DNA of 38,547 nt, from contig CAIUWO010000144.1 in assembly GCA_903902895.1 (NCBI GenBank), positions 1 through 38,547 on the forward strand. Reading direction: 5' to 3'. The DNA comes from Candidatus Hydrogenedentota bacterium (GTDB lineage: Bacteria; Hydrogenedentota; Hydrogenedentia; Hydrogenedentales; CAITNO01). This document shows, piece by piece, positions 8,359 to 15,855 of this stretch; within the stretch, counting starts at the first letter, position 1; each line of letters opens with the position of its first letter. The notes under the pieces are model-generated. The model did not search any database. It was not told where the DNA came from and saw only the letters and a list, made by a program, of their open reading frames with translations. The position numbers were made by a program, and so were the translations under genes.

Positions 8359-8619
8359 CTACCTGTATGTGAGCGGATACGCCTCAGGATTCTCCAGGGA
8401 ATCCAACTCCAAGTCCACGTCCAGATCTGGCCAATGCAAGTGCGCACCATGAATGAGCTGAACATTCAAAACAGCGCCAAGCGTGGCGTCGCGAAACCGC
8501 GGATACTCCGCGTGGGACAGAAAGAACTCCCTGCCGTTGACATACAGCCACACGCCATGAGCGGATATGTTGACCACTTCAGTGACTGAAGTGTCCGTTC
8601 CAAGCTTTTGTGATTTCAT
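8359..8619 (-). CDS. DUF2442 domain protein
   Basis: An 86-residue minus-strand protein. The ATG at 8617-8619 was chosen because GAGGAAC lies about nine bases upstream on that strand; the longer open frame upstream has no start signal. The sequence follows the DUF2442 pattern: VVNISAHGVWLYVNGREFFL, then LSHAEYPRFRDATLGAVLNV, then LHWPDLDVDLELDSLENPE. DUF2442 genes are often paired with DUF4160 genes and listed near toxin-antitoxin loci, but no DUF4160 partner is present here, so the gene is solitary. Function is unknown; it is small, acidic and probably cytosolic. It is bounded by a family B repeat on its 3' side. Confidence 0.8.
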   Translation of the reverse strand: MKSQKLGTDTSVTEVVNISAHGVWLYVNGREFFLSHAEYPRFRDATLGAVLNVQLIHGAHLHWPDLDVDLELDSLENPEAYPLTYR

Positions 8620-8797
8620 CACGATGTTCCTCGACAATCTTTCGTGAATCTTACCACACCGACCGAAACGGACGGCGGGCAAGAACTTTCGGGAGGAGAT
8701 GGCGCGTTCCGCTGCGCTGCACGGCACCCAACATTTTGTTCGCCCCCCTCTGGGGCCGAAGGCACGTCACGGGACGTGTGTGTAACGAACACACTCT

Positions 8798-8826
8798 TTG
8801 ACGCCGACATCAAGGTCAGTTAGAAT
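8798..8826 (+). promoter_or_regulatory. sigma70-type promoter of the M24 gene
   Basis: TTGACG (8798-8803), 17 bases, TAGAAT (8821-8826): one mismatch in each box. A GTGTGT-AACGA-ACACAC inverted repeat at 8778-8794 sits directly upstream of the -35 box and may be a regulator site. GGAGG is present ten bases before the start codon. Confidence 0.7.
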
Positions 8827-8855
8827 CTCCACAGTACCAACGGAGGCTCCCTGCA

Positions 8856-10049
8856 ATGACCAACATAGAACTTTTCAAGATCCGTCAGGCCCTGTTGCAG
8901 ACCTATCTGCGCGAGCGCGGGTATGACGGCGTGCTGCTGTCGCGGGCCGACAATTTTGCCATGGCCACCGGCGGCCGGCGCAATTATATCTGGACCCACG
9001 GTAACGTCGGCTCAAATGCCATCTACGTGCCCGCCGAAGGCCCGGCGCTGTTTGTGGGCGATACCATTGAGAAGCCGCGCATCCTGGACGAGGAGTTGGC
9101 GGGTTTCAACTGCGGGTCCGTGGACTACCTGTGGTTCACCGACAGTCCGGCGGGCGCCATCGCAAAGCGGTTCGCGGGCAAGAACATCGTCTCCGACGAC
9201 GGTTCCATCGGCAAGAACGTGCACGGCGATCTCGCCGTCATCCGTGCGCTGCTCTGCGAGACGGAACTGGAGAAATACCGGGCGCTCGGAAAACTGGCCG
9301 GTGACGCGATGACCGCCACGCTGGACCTGATAGAAGAAGGCATGACGGAAAACGAAATCGCCGCCACGCTGGCCGCCGAGGGCATGATGCGCTCCTGCCA
9401 GGTGCCCGTGGCGCTGGTCGCCGCCGACGAGCGCATCGCCCAATACCGCCACCCGCTGCCCACGCAGGAACCGCTCCTGGGGGCCGGACTCAAGGCGCGC
9501 GTTGTGCGCGGCTACGTGGAGGTGGTCGGCTGCTTCCTGCGCGAAGGGCTCGTTGTGTCGCTGACCCGGTTCAAGCGCGTCGGCGACTTGCCCGCAGGCA
9601 TCGAGGACGCCTATGCGCGCATCTGCGCGGTGGATGCGGCCATGCAGGTGGCGACCGTTCCCGGCCGTACCCTGGGCGACGTATTCGCCGTATGCCAGCG
9701 GGCCTATGGGGACTACGGGTTCGACGCCAATGAATGGCACAACCACCATCAGGGCGGCTCCACCGGCTACGCCGGACGCACCTGCTTTGGCCGCCCGGGC
9801 GAGGCTTTTCCGGTGCTCGACAGTTTCTGGCCCGCCAAGCTCAAAGAGTATTTCGGCCTGGACATTGCCTTCGGCTCCGCCTTCGCGTGGAACCCCTCGG
9901 CACCCGGCGTGAAGTCGGAGGACACGTTCCTGCTGCTGCCCGACGGGACAAAGGAGATTGTGTCGGTCACGCCGGCGCTGCCCGTGGTGGACCTCGCGCC
10001 GGTGCCGGGCATGGACGCCGGAATCATCAAATACGGCATGGCCGAATAG
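8856..10049 (+). CDS. M24-fold (creatinase/aminopeptidase P-like) protein, metal ligands missing
   Basis: A 397-residue two-domain protein. Residues ~1-135 form a creatinase-type N-terminal domain (RQALLQTYLRERGYDGVLLS, then ATGGRRNYIWTHGN). Residues ~140-397 form the pita-bread fold (LGKLAGDAMTATLDLIEEGM, TENEIAATLAAEGM). Metal-dependent M24 enzymes carry D, D, H, E, E. Here the segment expected to hold both Asp reads VVRGYVEVVGCFLREGLVVSLTRF in two parts around CFLRE, with neither Asp present, and the GHGIG His site reads HHQGGSTGYAGRT. A His is kept in QYRHPLPTQ. Creatinase proper is also metal-free, so a non-metallo hydrolase or a pseudoenzyme are both open. A terminator and a creatininase-family gene follow. 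Confidence 0.8.
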   Translation: MTNIELFKIRQALLQTYLRERGYDGVLLSRADNFAMATGGRRNYIWTHGNVGSNAIYVPAEGPALFVGDTIEKPRILDEELAGFNCGSVDYLWFTDSPAGAIAKRFAGKNIVSDDGSIGKNVHGDLAVIRALLCETELEKYRALGKLAGDAMTATLDLIEEGMTENEIAATLAAEGMMRSCQVPVALVAADERIAQYRHPLPTQEPLLGAGLKARVVRGYVEVVGCFLREGLVVSLTRFKRVGDLPAGIEDAYARICAVDAAMQVATVPGRTLGDVFAVCQRAYGDYGFDANEWHNHHQGGSTGYAGRTCFGRPGEAFPVLDSFWPAKLKEYFGLDIAFGSAFAWNPSAPGVKSEDTFLLLPDGTKEIVSVTPALPVVDLAPVPGMDAGIIKYGMAE

Positions 10050-10056
10050 AACGGGT

Positions 10057-10078
10057 CGCGCCGCCGCGGCGCGGTTTT
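10057..10078 (+). terminator. terminator-like hairpin after the M24 gene
   Basis: CGCGCCG (10057-10063), loop CCG, CGGCGCG (10067-10073), followed by GTTTT. The stem is perfect but the T-run is short, so termination may be partial and the creatininase gene may be reached by read-through. Confidence 0.6.
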
Positions 10079-10082
10079 CGGG

Positions 10083-10808
10083 GTGTCGCCATTGAAACAC
10101 ACGATCCATTACGAGCAGATGCGGCCGCGCGATTTGGAGCGGGTGCTGGAGCTGTGTCCGGTGGCCTACGCGCCGCTGGGCACGCTTGAGTTTCACGGGT
10201 GGCATCTTCCGCTGGGCTTTGACGCGCTGAAGGCGCAGGCGATCTGCGAGCGGGCCGCGGTGAAAACAGGCGGCGTGGTGCTGCCACCGTACTACACGGG
10301 ATTCGGGGGCGGGCACGGGGAGTATGCGGGCTCCATCATCTTCGACGAGCAGGCCTTTTCCGCGCAGTTGCGGCGCCTGTGCGGGCGTCTTGCGGAAATG
10401 GGCTTCCGGGTGATTGTGCTGCTGACGGGCCACTATCCGCAGGAGCAGGTGGCTGCGGTGAAGACTGTTGCGCGGGAGGTGGAGGCGGCGCACCCAACGG
10501 TGTCGGTGCTGGGTTTGGCGGAGCCGGAGGCCTATCCCGGCGAGTTCAGGGGCGACCACGCGGCGAAGTGGGAAACGTCGCTGGGCATGCACCTGCTGCC
10601 GGGGCTGGTGGACCTGAAGGGCATGGAACGGCATGAAGACCCGCTGTGCGGCGTGTGCGGCGCGGACCCGCGCACGGAGGCGTCGGCCCAACTGGGCCGG
10701 GAGACGGCGGACGGCATATTGGAGGTGCTGGTGGCGCAGGTGGGCGAGGCGCTCCGGGGCAACCGGCCCAGGCCGCCCTGGTATTACCACAATCTCGGGG
10801 AGCAATGA
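10083..10808 (+). CDS. creatininase family protein (creatinine amidohydrolase-like)
   Basis: A 241-residue protein of the creatininase/formamide hydrolase superfamily. The metal and catalytic residues of the family are all visible: Glu, His and Asp in PLGTLEFHGWHLPLGFD (family E-x-HG-x-HLP-x3-D), a His in LLTGHYPQ, and the distal Glu in GDHAAKWETSLG. Members hydrolyse cyclic or linear amides (creatinine, formamides, riboflavin-pathway intermediates); substrate cannot be fixed from sequence. The GTG at 10083 is the first in-frame start after the terminator; an internal ATG at 10119 is less likely because it would shorten the first strand. The stop overlaps the next start. Placement after a creatinase-fold protein is suggestive of a shared pathway. 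Confidence 0.85.
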   Translation: MSPLKHTIHYEQMRPRDLERVLELCPVAYAPLGTLEFHGWHLPLGFDALKAQAICERAAVKTGGVVLPPYYTGFGGGHGEYAGSIIFDEQAFSAQLRRLCGRLAEMGFRVIVLLTGHYPQEQVAAVKTVAREVEAAHPTVSVLGLAEPEAYPGEFRGDHAAKWETSLGMHLLPGLVDLKGMERHEDPLCGVCGADPRTEASAQLGRETADGILEVLVAQVGEALRGNRPRPPWYYHNLGEQ

Positions 10809-11263
10809 TGGAACACCTGGACACGGATTATGCGGAACGGCTTGTCGCGCGGATCGGGCGCATCGCGCCGGATGCGGTGCCGAAGTGGGGCGTGCTCCGC
10901 CGGAACACGCTGATTGAGCATCTCATCTGGGTGATTGGGTTCTCGATGGGCCGGAACAGCCAAATGCCCTTTCTGGGAAACTGGTTTACGGTCCGCATCG
11001 TGGGGCCGCTTTTTCTGCGCGGCCTGCTCCCCATTCCCAAAAACCTTCCGATCCCAAAGAAACTGCGGAAGGCGGGTGTGACGATGCGCGAACCGGGCGA
11101 TCTGGACACGCTGCGGCGCCTGCTGGAGGAGTACCTGAACCTGGTGCAGGCCGATGAGCTGCGCCCCGCGCCGCATCCCCTGCTTGGCGACATCGGCATC
11201 GACGGCTGGGACCGGCTGCATGTGCTGCATTGCGAGCATCATCTGCGGCAGTTTGGGGTGTAG
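10805..11263 (+). CDS. DUF1569 protein (DinB-like four-helix fold)
   Basis: A 152-residue protein that starts at ATG 10805, overlapping the creatininase stop (AATGA), so the two are translationally coupled. The opening reads LIEHLIWVIGFSMGRNSQMP, and the C-terminus has the DUF1569 signature HPLLGDIGIDGWDRLHVLHC followed by EHHLRQFGV. DUF1569 proteins belong to the DinB/YfiT-like clan of small helical, often metal-binding proteins; some are thiol transferases. The His cluster near the C-terminus (HCEHH) could be the metal site. The partner enzyme is presumably the creatininase homologue. No transcription end is visible on the plus strand after it, but a minus-strand terminator begins immediately. 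Confidence 0.82.
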   Translation: MMEHLDTDYAERLVARIGRIAPDAVPKWGVLRRNTLIEHLIWVIGFSMGRNSQMPFLGNWFTVRIVGPLFLRGLLPIPKNLPIPKKLRKAGVTMREPGDLDTLRRLLEEYLNLVQADELRPAPHPLLGDIGIDGWDRLHVLHCEHHLRQFGV

Positions 11264-11264
11264 C

Positions 11265-11289
11265 AAAAACCGCCCGGCCCCGCGCCGGG
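11265..11289 (-). terminator. Rho-independent terminator of the minus-strand SGNH hydrolase gene
   Basis: Read on the minus strand: CCCGGC, loop GCGGG, GCCGGG, then CGGTTTTT. It starts two bases after the stop codon of the SGNH hydrolase gene and closes the whole minus-strand cluster. Confidence 0.75.
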
Positions 11290-11290
11290 T

Positions 11291-12382
11291 CTAGTCGCAC
11301 CCGCCGATGTCCCGCGCGAGCCGCGCCGCCACGAGGTCATATGCCAGCGCTCTGGGATGCCCCCATGGCGCCCAGGGGGAATCGTCGTACCAGAGCTTGT
11401 CATCGGTATAGGGCGCGCCGTCAAGAAGTCTGCTGTAGTCGAGCAGCACCACCCCTTTGCGCCCCCTCAACGCATCCGCCACGGCGGTGCTGCACGGCGG
11501 CGGTGTTCCGGGGAAGATGAGGCAGTAGAATTTGAGCTCGGGGCCGGCCTTTGCCACCGCGCGGCCGCATTCCTCCATCACTGTGGCAAACAGCGTTACA
11601 GCCCCGGCGGTATTTTCGGGGGGGTGGCTGCGGCGGGGCATGTGGTTTTCCACAAACTTGACCAGATGCGTCTGTTCCGCGTACCGCGCCCAAAGCGACT
11701 GAATTGTCATCCGGTCGTTGAAGGTGCCGGCCCAGTGTATGGCCCCGTTCTCGATGGTGAGCCAAGGCATGGGATAGCCCCACACGGACAGGATGCTTGT
11801 GGCGCCGACAAGCCGGTCCAGATGGTTGTCTATGAAGGTGAAGACAACCGCCCCCTTTTTTGACGGCAGTTCGTTCAATGCTCCCAGCCTGTTCAGCAGC
11901 AACCATGCCTGCTGGGGGCCATAGCCGTTGTACCCGTAATTCAGGGGCAAATATGCGGGGCAATGGGCTGCGAAGCGCGCTGGGAAGGTCTCATCATCCT
12001 GAACGCCCCTTCCAAAAGTGAAGGAACAGCCGAAGAATGCGGCAACGCTGTCGCGGGTTTCGGGGGAATCGCAGGGGGTCATGCGCCGTGAGTTTCCGTC
12101 AATGGTGTATTCAGCCTCGTAGACGCGTCTTTCGCCCCGAAGCACCGAGTCCTTCATGACGATACTGGGCAGGGGCTTGAAACCCAGCGTCTTCTGGTTC
12201 ACATGCTGGTGTAGATTGCCAAATTCCAAGCTGTCCTTGGGCTGTTTCTTGAAATGCGCCTTTATCCGCAGGGTCCCTTCGGCGGCCCCCAAAACAAGCA
12301 CAACGAGGGCGCATCCCGCGGCAAACGCCGCGAGGTTGGCCAGGGCGCGAAACAAGAGAGACTTCTTTGGTTTGTTTTCCAT
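11291..12382 (-). CDS. membrane-anchored SGNH/GDSL-type hydrolase
   Basis: A 363-residue protein. GGGGAG lies seven bases before the ATG. Residues ~10-35 are a single hydrophobic anchor or signal (FRALANLAAFAAGCALVVLV). The SGNH block I nucleophile motif is FFGCSFTFGRGV (Ser in G-C-S-x-T) at about 115, followed by NYGYNGYGPQQA, which resembles the block II/III Gly/Asn region. A C-terminal GHPRALAYDLVAARLA supplies the likely catalytic His. These enzymes de-acylate lipids, polysaccharides or other esters. The membrane anchor and place at the end of an ispE-containing unit do not point to a specific substrate. The gap to ispE is 88 bases with no terminator. Confidence 0.8.
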   Translation of the reverse strand: MENKPKKSLLFRALANLAAFAAGCALVVLVLGAAEGTLRIKAHFKKQPKDSLEFGNLHQHVNQKTLGFKPLPSIVMKDSVLRGERRVYEAEYTIDGNSRRMTPCDSPETRDSVAAFFGCSFTFGRGVQDDETFPARFAAHCPAYLPLNYGYNGYGPQQAWLLLNRLGALNELPSKKGAVVFTFIDNHLDRLVGATSILSVWGYPMPWLTIENGAIHWAGTFNDRMTIQSLWARYAEQTHLVKFVENHMPRRSHPPENTAGAVTLFATVMEECGRAVAKAGPELKFYCLIFPGTPPPCSTAVADALRGRKGVVLLDYSRLLDGAPYTDDKLWYDDSPWAPWGHPRALAYDLVAARLARDIGGCD

Positions 12383-12470
12383 GGTGCTCCCCGGTGTTGA
12401 AGGAATTAATGGTCGGATAATAATGCCGTGGCGGAGCGGTTTTCAACAGGCGGGCGCGCGGTGGACCAAC

Positions 12471-13382
12471 TCAGCCCGGGGGTTCAACACCGGCGGCGGC
12501 GGGCCCCACGGACCGGGTGTGCCAAGTGTCTCCCAGGCTTTGCTCGACACGCTGCGCGTCTGCCTGCGCGGCGCACACGCCGAACATGGTCGGGCCGCTG
12601 CCGCTCATGGCGGCGGCAAGACACCCGGCGTCAAGGAGTCGCGCCTTTATCTCGGCCAGCACGGGATGCATGGCAAAGACGGGACGCTCCATTCGGTTGA
12701 ACACAACCTCCCCGATATCGCCGGACGCGAGGGCCATGACGGCGCGGCGGAAGGATCTGGTCCGCCCGGAAAAGGGCCGCGAGGTGTTCTTCTCAAGCAG
12801 GGGATGGTTGTAGGCCTGGGCGGTGCTGACCGCCAGCGGCGGATGGACCAGGACATACCACCACGGATGCGGCGCGTGAAGCGGGGCGAGTTTCTCGCCC
12901 CGGAGGGTGCCCGCCATGAGTCCGCCGGTGAGGCAGTAGGGCACGTCGGAGCCGAGTTCCAGGGCAAGCTCTTGCAGCCGCGCGTCACTCAGCCCCAACC
13001 CCCAGAGGGTGTTGAGCCCGATGAGGGCCGCGGCGGCATTGCCCGAGCCGCCGGCAAGCCCGGCGGCGATGGGGACGTTCTTTTCAAGGTGGATGGCCGC
13101 GCCCCGGTCGCAGCCGGTTTCCCTGCGCAACAGCGCCGCGGCGCGGCACACCAGATTGCCGTCGCCGGTTTCCAGGTCTGGACGCGAGCAGGCCAAAGTG
13201 ACACAGCCCGTGCGGCTGTCCTGGAAAGACAGTTCATCGCACAGGCTGACGGTCTGAAAGATGGTCTCGATGTTGTGGTAGCCGTCGCGGCGGCGGCGCA
13301 GCACGTCGAGATACAGGTTTATCTTGGCATGGGAGCGCAGCACAAACACGTCGCGGGGCTTTGTCGCCGTATCCGATGCCAT
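12471..13382 (-). CDS. ispE: 4-diphosphocytidyl-2-C-methyl-D-erythritol kinase
   Basis: A GHMP kinase of the non-mevalonate (MEP) isoprenoid pathway that phosphorylates CDP-methylerythritol with ATP. It is 303 residues from the ATG at 13382; an in-frame ATG at 13394 is an alternative, and neither has a strong ribosome site. Family motifs are present: AKINLYLDVLRRRRDGYHNI (substrate loop), PIAAGLAGGSGNAAAAL (ATP-binding glycine loop), LGSDVPYCLTGG and, near the end, AAAMSGSGPTMFG. The protein length is normal for IspE. The C-terminal tail (TRSVGPAAAGVEPPG) is family-typical in position. It follows the YbjN-like gene by 26 bases on the same strand, so they are probably co-transcribed. Confidence 0.95.
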   Translation of the reverse strand: MASDTATKPRDVFVLRSHAKINLYLDVLRRRRDGYHNIETIFQTVSLCDELSFQDSRTGCVTLACSRPDLETGDGNLVCRAAALLRRETGCDRGAAIHLEKNVPIAAGLAGGSGNAAAALIGLNTLWGLGLSDARLQELALELGSDVPYCLTGGLMAGTLRGEKLAPLHAPHPWWYVLVHPPLAVSTAQAYNHPLLEKNTSRPFSGRTRSFRRAVMALASGDIGEVVFNRMERPVFAMHPVLAEIKARLLDAGCLAAAMSGSGPTMFGVCAAQADAQRVEQSLGDTWHTRSVGPAAAGVEPPG

Positions 13383-13408
13383 CCTGCTGCCCATCCCAAA
13401 TTCTACGG

Positions 13409-13828
13409 CTATTGCTCGTCGGTTTCCTTGTTGAACGCCTCGAAGGTGGTCAGGAAGGAGTCGGCGCCGGAATCGAGGGCGTCCATCATGGCGTCGAAAA
13501 CGGCCGGGAGTCCGCCGGGCTTCTCGACCATGACCTCGACGGACACGGTGACGATGTTCTCCTCGGTCATGAAGACCTTGGCGCAGGCGATTTCGGCGTT
13601 GACCACGTTTGCGGCGCACAGCGCGAGGGCGACGCCCTCCTCAACGACCTCCATGATTTCGCAGCTGATGGCGACGAATTCCGGACCGTCGCCGTCGCAC
13701 TCGGCGCTCAGGGTGTAGGTGTTGCCGTTGATGTCAAAATCAATGAAGCCCTCCTCATCGAGCTGGACTTCGGTTGCGCGGTCCGCAATAAAGGCCTGGT
13801 AGTTCTTGGCCGTCATATTGTCCGTCAT
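13409..13828 (-). CDS. YbjN-like (type III secretion chaperone fold) protein
   Basis: A 139-residue acidic protein. The ATG at 13828 was chosen because AAAAGGAG lies seven bases upstream; the open frame continues further without a start signal. The text (FIDFDINGNTYTLSAECDGD, EFVAISCEIMEVVEEGVAL, ALCAANVVNAEIACAKVFM) alternates beta strands with a helix in the way YbjN/T3SS-chaperone-like domains do. A second long helix near ~110-135 carries VFDAMMDALDSGADSFLTTFE. Such proteins bind partners rather than catalyse; the client is unknown. It lies between the ribosomal operon and ispE on the minus strand. The family call rests on pattern only. Confidence 0.65.
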   Translation of the reverse strand: MTDNMTAKNYQAFIADRATEVQLDEEGFIDFDINGNTYTLSAECDGDGPEFVAISCEIMEVVEEGVALALCAANVVNAEIACAKVFMTEENIVTVSVEVMVEKPGGLPAVFDAMMDALDSGADSFLTTFEAFNKETDEQ

Positions 13829-13953
13829 GGAAAATTCTCCTTTTGTGGCCCGGGCCTGCGCCCGCGCCGTAACGGTCACTTCATAATCATACAGCATAAC
13901 AAGAGCGCCGGTGACACGGTCCTCCGTGTTCCGGCGCCCAATTCTTCCATCAC

Positions 13954-13978
13954 GGGGTGTTTGAGCGGGACACCCCGG
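13954..13978 (-). terminator. hairpin downstream of rplS
   Basis: CGGGGTGT and ACACCCCG form a perfect 8-base stem around a 9-base loop, 19 bases after the rplS stop. The minus strand has no T-run after it. It is probably a processing or pausing site that separates the ribosomal operon from the YbjN-like gene. Confidence 0.45.
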
Positions 13979-13996
13979 CATAACTGTCCGGTCGGG

Positions 13997-14356
13997 CTAG
14001 GCCTTGCGCTGCTTGGCCTTGACGCGGGCCGACTTGCCGACGCGATCGCGCAGGTAGTACATCTTGGCGCGGCGCACCTGGCCCTCGCGGGTCACCTCGA
14101 CCTTTTCAACGCGCGGCGAGTGCAGCGGGAACACGCGCTCGACGCCCTCGCCAAAGGCGACGCGCCGGACGGTGAAGGTGGCACTGGGGGCCTCGGCGTT
14201 CTTGCGCGCGATAACCACGCCCTCGAACACCTGGATGCGCTCCTTTTCACCCTCGACGATGCGGAAGTGCACGCGCACGGTGTCGCCCACATTGAACTTG
14301 GGCAGTTTCTCCGCCGCCTTCGCGGTCTTCAGCGAGTATTCTTCGATAATGTTCAC
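13997..14356 (-). CDS. rplS: 50S ribosomal protein L19
   Basis: A 119-residue protein at the 30S-50S interface. Characteristic L19 text: [32 protein letters not shown], the [20 protein letters not shown] core and [20 protein letters not shown] near the end. Length is normal. It is the last gene of the classic ffh-rpsP-khpA-trmD-rplS order, and its start overlaps the trmD stop by four bases (ATGA), so it is translationally coupled to trmD. Confidence 0.97.
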   Translation of the reverse strand: MNIIEEYSLKTAKAAEKLPKFNVGDTVRVHFRIVEGEKERIQVFEGVVIARKNAEAPSATFTVRRVAFGEGVERVFPLHSPRVEKVEVTREGQVRRAKMYYLRDRVGKSARVKAKQRKA

Positions 14357-15105
14357 GGTTCATTCTCCCTCTCCGGCGCCGGGGCTTCATTCCCGGTTTC
14401 GGCGAGCAGTTCCAGGTCTTCTTCCGTCAGATTCCTCAACAAATCGGGTCGCCGCGCGCGCGTGGCGCGCAGGGCCTCTTTTCTTCTCCAGCGGCCTATG
14501 GCCGCGTGATCACCGGACTGCAGTGGCGCGGGCACTTTCATTCCGCGGAACTCGGGCGGCCGCGTGTACTGCGGCGGGCCGAGCAGCCCGTGGAAGAACG
14601 AGTCGGTTTCCACCGACTCCCACTTGCCCACAACGCCGGGTATCATCCGGCCCATCGCCTCAATCATCACCAGCGCGGGCAGTTCGCCGCCGTTGAGCAC
14701 ATAGTCACCGATGGAAACCTCCTCGGTCACCAGCGCCCGCGACACGCGCTCGTCCACGCCCTCGTACCGCGCGCAGATGACCACCATGTCCGGCGCCGAG
14801 GCCAGCTCTTTGACCATTTCCTGGTCGAGCCGGCGCCCGCGCGGCGACATGAGCACCACGCGCCCGCACGAGTTTCGCCCGCGCAGACTTTCCACCGCGT
14901 CAAAAACCGGGCCGCACGCCATCACCATGCCGGCGCCGCCCCCGTAGGGGGCGTCGTCCACGGAGCGGTGCCGGTCCGCGCTGAAATCGCGCGGATTGAC
15001 CACCGCCACCTCGATCAGGCCCTCGTCAACGGCGCGGCCGAGCAGGCCCGCCCGGAGCACGCCCTCGACAATTTCCGGAAACAGGCTGACGATGTCAATG
15101 CGCAT
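14353..15105 (-). CDS. trmD: tRNA (guanine37-N1)-methyltransferase
   Basis: A 250-residue SPOUT-class enzyme that uses S-adenosylmethionine to methylate G37 of tRNAs and so prevents +1 frameshifting. Visible family features: [17 protein letters not shown] start, [44 protein letters not shown], the trefoil-knot core [19 protein letters not shown] and [14 protein letters not shown], then the C-terminal tRNA-recognition helices. Length is typical. It follows khpA by 25 bases and overlaps rplS by four bases. The C-terminal tail ([11 protein letters not shown]) is extended and acidic. Confidence 0.97.
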   Translation of the reverse strand: MRIDIVSLFPEIVEGVLRAGLLGRAVDEGLIEVAVVNPRDFSADRHRSVDDAPYGGGAGMVMACGPVFDAVESLRGRNSCGRVVLMSPRGRRLDQEMVKELASAPDMVVICARYEGVDERVSRALVTEEVSIGDYVLNGGELPALVMIEAMGRMIPGVVGKWESVETDSFFHGLLGPPQYTRPPEFRGMKVPAPLQSGDHAAIGRWRRKEALRATRARRPDLLRNLTEEDLELLAETGNEAPAPERENEP

Positions 15106-15130
15106 CCGCGTCGTTTCCCTGCGGTCGGCT

Positions 15131-15370
15131 TTACTCCACGATATCGAGCAGCACCGGCGCGCCGGCCTTGCCGGCCGCCGTGCTCACCAGCGTGCGCAGG
15201 GCCTTGGCCGTGCGTCCGCTGCGCCCGATAACGCGGCCCATGTCTTCCGCGTGCACTTTCAACTGGATACGGGAGCCCTCGCCGTCGTCCGTGGTCTCAA
15301 TGACCACGTCGTCGGGATGCTGCACCAGCCGGTGAACGATGAAGTCCACCATTTCCGGAACCGGCGTCAT
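15131..15370 (-). CDS. khpA: KH-domain RNA-binding protein KhpA
   Basis: A 79-residue single KH domain. The nucleic-acid-binding GxxG loop is GRSG in MGRVIGRSGRTAKALRTLVS, preceded by IQLKVHAED. KhpA (YlqC) proteins sit between rpsP and rimM/trmD in most bacteria and bind RNA, affecting cell elongation and division through KhpB. Here rimM, which often lies between khpA and trmD, is absent. The start overlaps the rpsP stop (15367-15370). Length is normal. Confidence 0.93.
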   Translation of the reverse strand: MTPVPEMVDFIVHRLVQHPDDVVIETTDDGEGSRIQLKVHAEDMGRVIGRSGRTAKALRTLVSTAAGKAGAPVLLDIVE

Positions 15371-15837
15371 TCGGCCTTCTCTTCAACCGCCTCAACCGCC
15401 TCGGCAACTGGCGCGGCTTCGGCCTCGGCGGCCGCTTCGGCTTCAGGGGCCGCCTCAGCCTCGGGGGCCGCCTCAACAACGGGCGGGGCCGCAGGCTTCG
15501 GGGGCGGCGGGGCATTGTAGCCCTTTGCCACAACCGGCGCGTCCTTGGCCAGGGCAACCGCCTCCTCGGGGCTGGTGCCCTCGTGGAAGTGCTTCATAAT
15601 GCCCAGTTTGCTGAACACGGCGCGGACCGTGTCCGAGGGCGTGGCGCCGAGGCGCAGCCAGTCGAGCGCCTTGACCGCGTTCACCTCGCTGACCGGCTCA
15701 GGCCGGGCAGTCGGGTGGTACACGCCCAGGGTGTCGATTTCGCGCCCGCGCGTGCGGGTCCGTCCGTCCTGAACGACGATCCGGTAGTAGGGCTTTTTCT
15801 TGCGCCCGCCGCGCATCAACCTGATTACTGTTGCCAT
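15367..15837 (-). CDS. rpsP: 30S ribosomal protein S16 with long Ala/Glu/Pro tail
   Basis: Residues 1-~95 are a standard S16 domain: MATVIRLMRGGRKKKPYYRI, VVQDGRTRTRGREIDTLGVY and LDWLRLGATPSDTVRAVFSK. The family is normally 80-100 residues, yet this one has 156. The extra ~55 residues are low-complexity, with NAPPPPKPAAPP followed by near-tandem AAPEAEA units and an acidic end (VEEKAE). The tail is encoded by matching short direct repeats in the DNA (15370-15480). Tails of this kind occur on S16 in several GC-rich phyla; it is likely disordered on the ribosome surface. It follows ffh by 18 bases. Confidence 0.95.
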   Translation of the reverse strand: MATVIRLMRGGRKKKPYYRIVVQDGRTRTRGREIDTLGVYHPTARPEPVSEVNAVKALDWLRLGATPSDTVRAVFSKLGIMKHFHEGTSPEEAVALAKDAPVVAKGYNAPPPPKPAAPPVVEAAPEAEAAPEAEAAAEAEAAPVAEAVEAVEEKAE

Positions 15838-15855
15838 GTTCGTCCTCTCGGCCGG

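Noticed and set aside
8620-8855. DUF4160 partner gene for the DUF2442 protein
   Set aside because: The open frame upstream of DUF2442 lacks the DUF4160 pattern and a ribosome site.
9012-10805. 597-residue minus-strand open frame over the M24 and creatininase genes
   Set aside because: Antisense shadow, no recognisable domain.
12156-13718. 520-residue plus-strand frame over the SGNH hydrolase and ispE genes
   Set aside because: Antisense to ispE, whose GHMP kinase motifs are clear.
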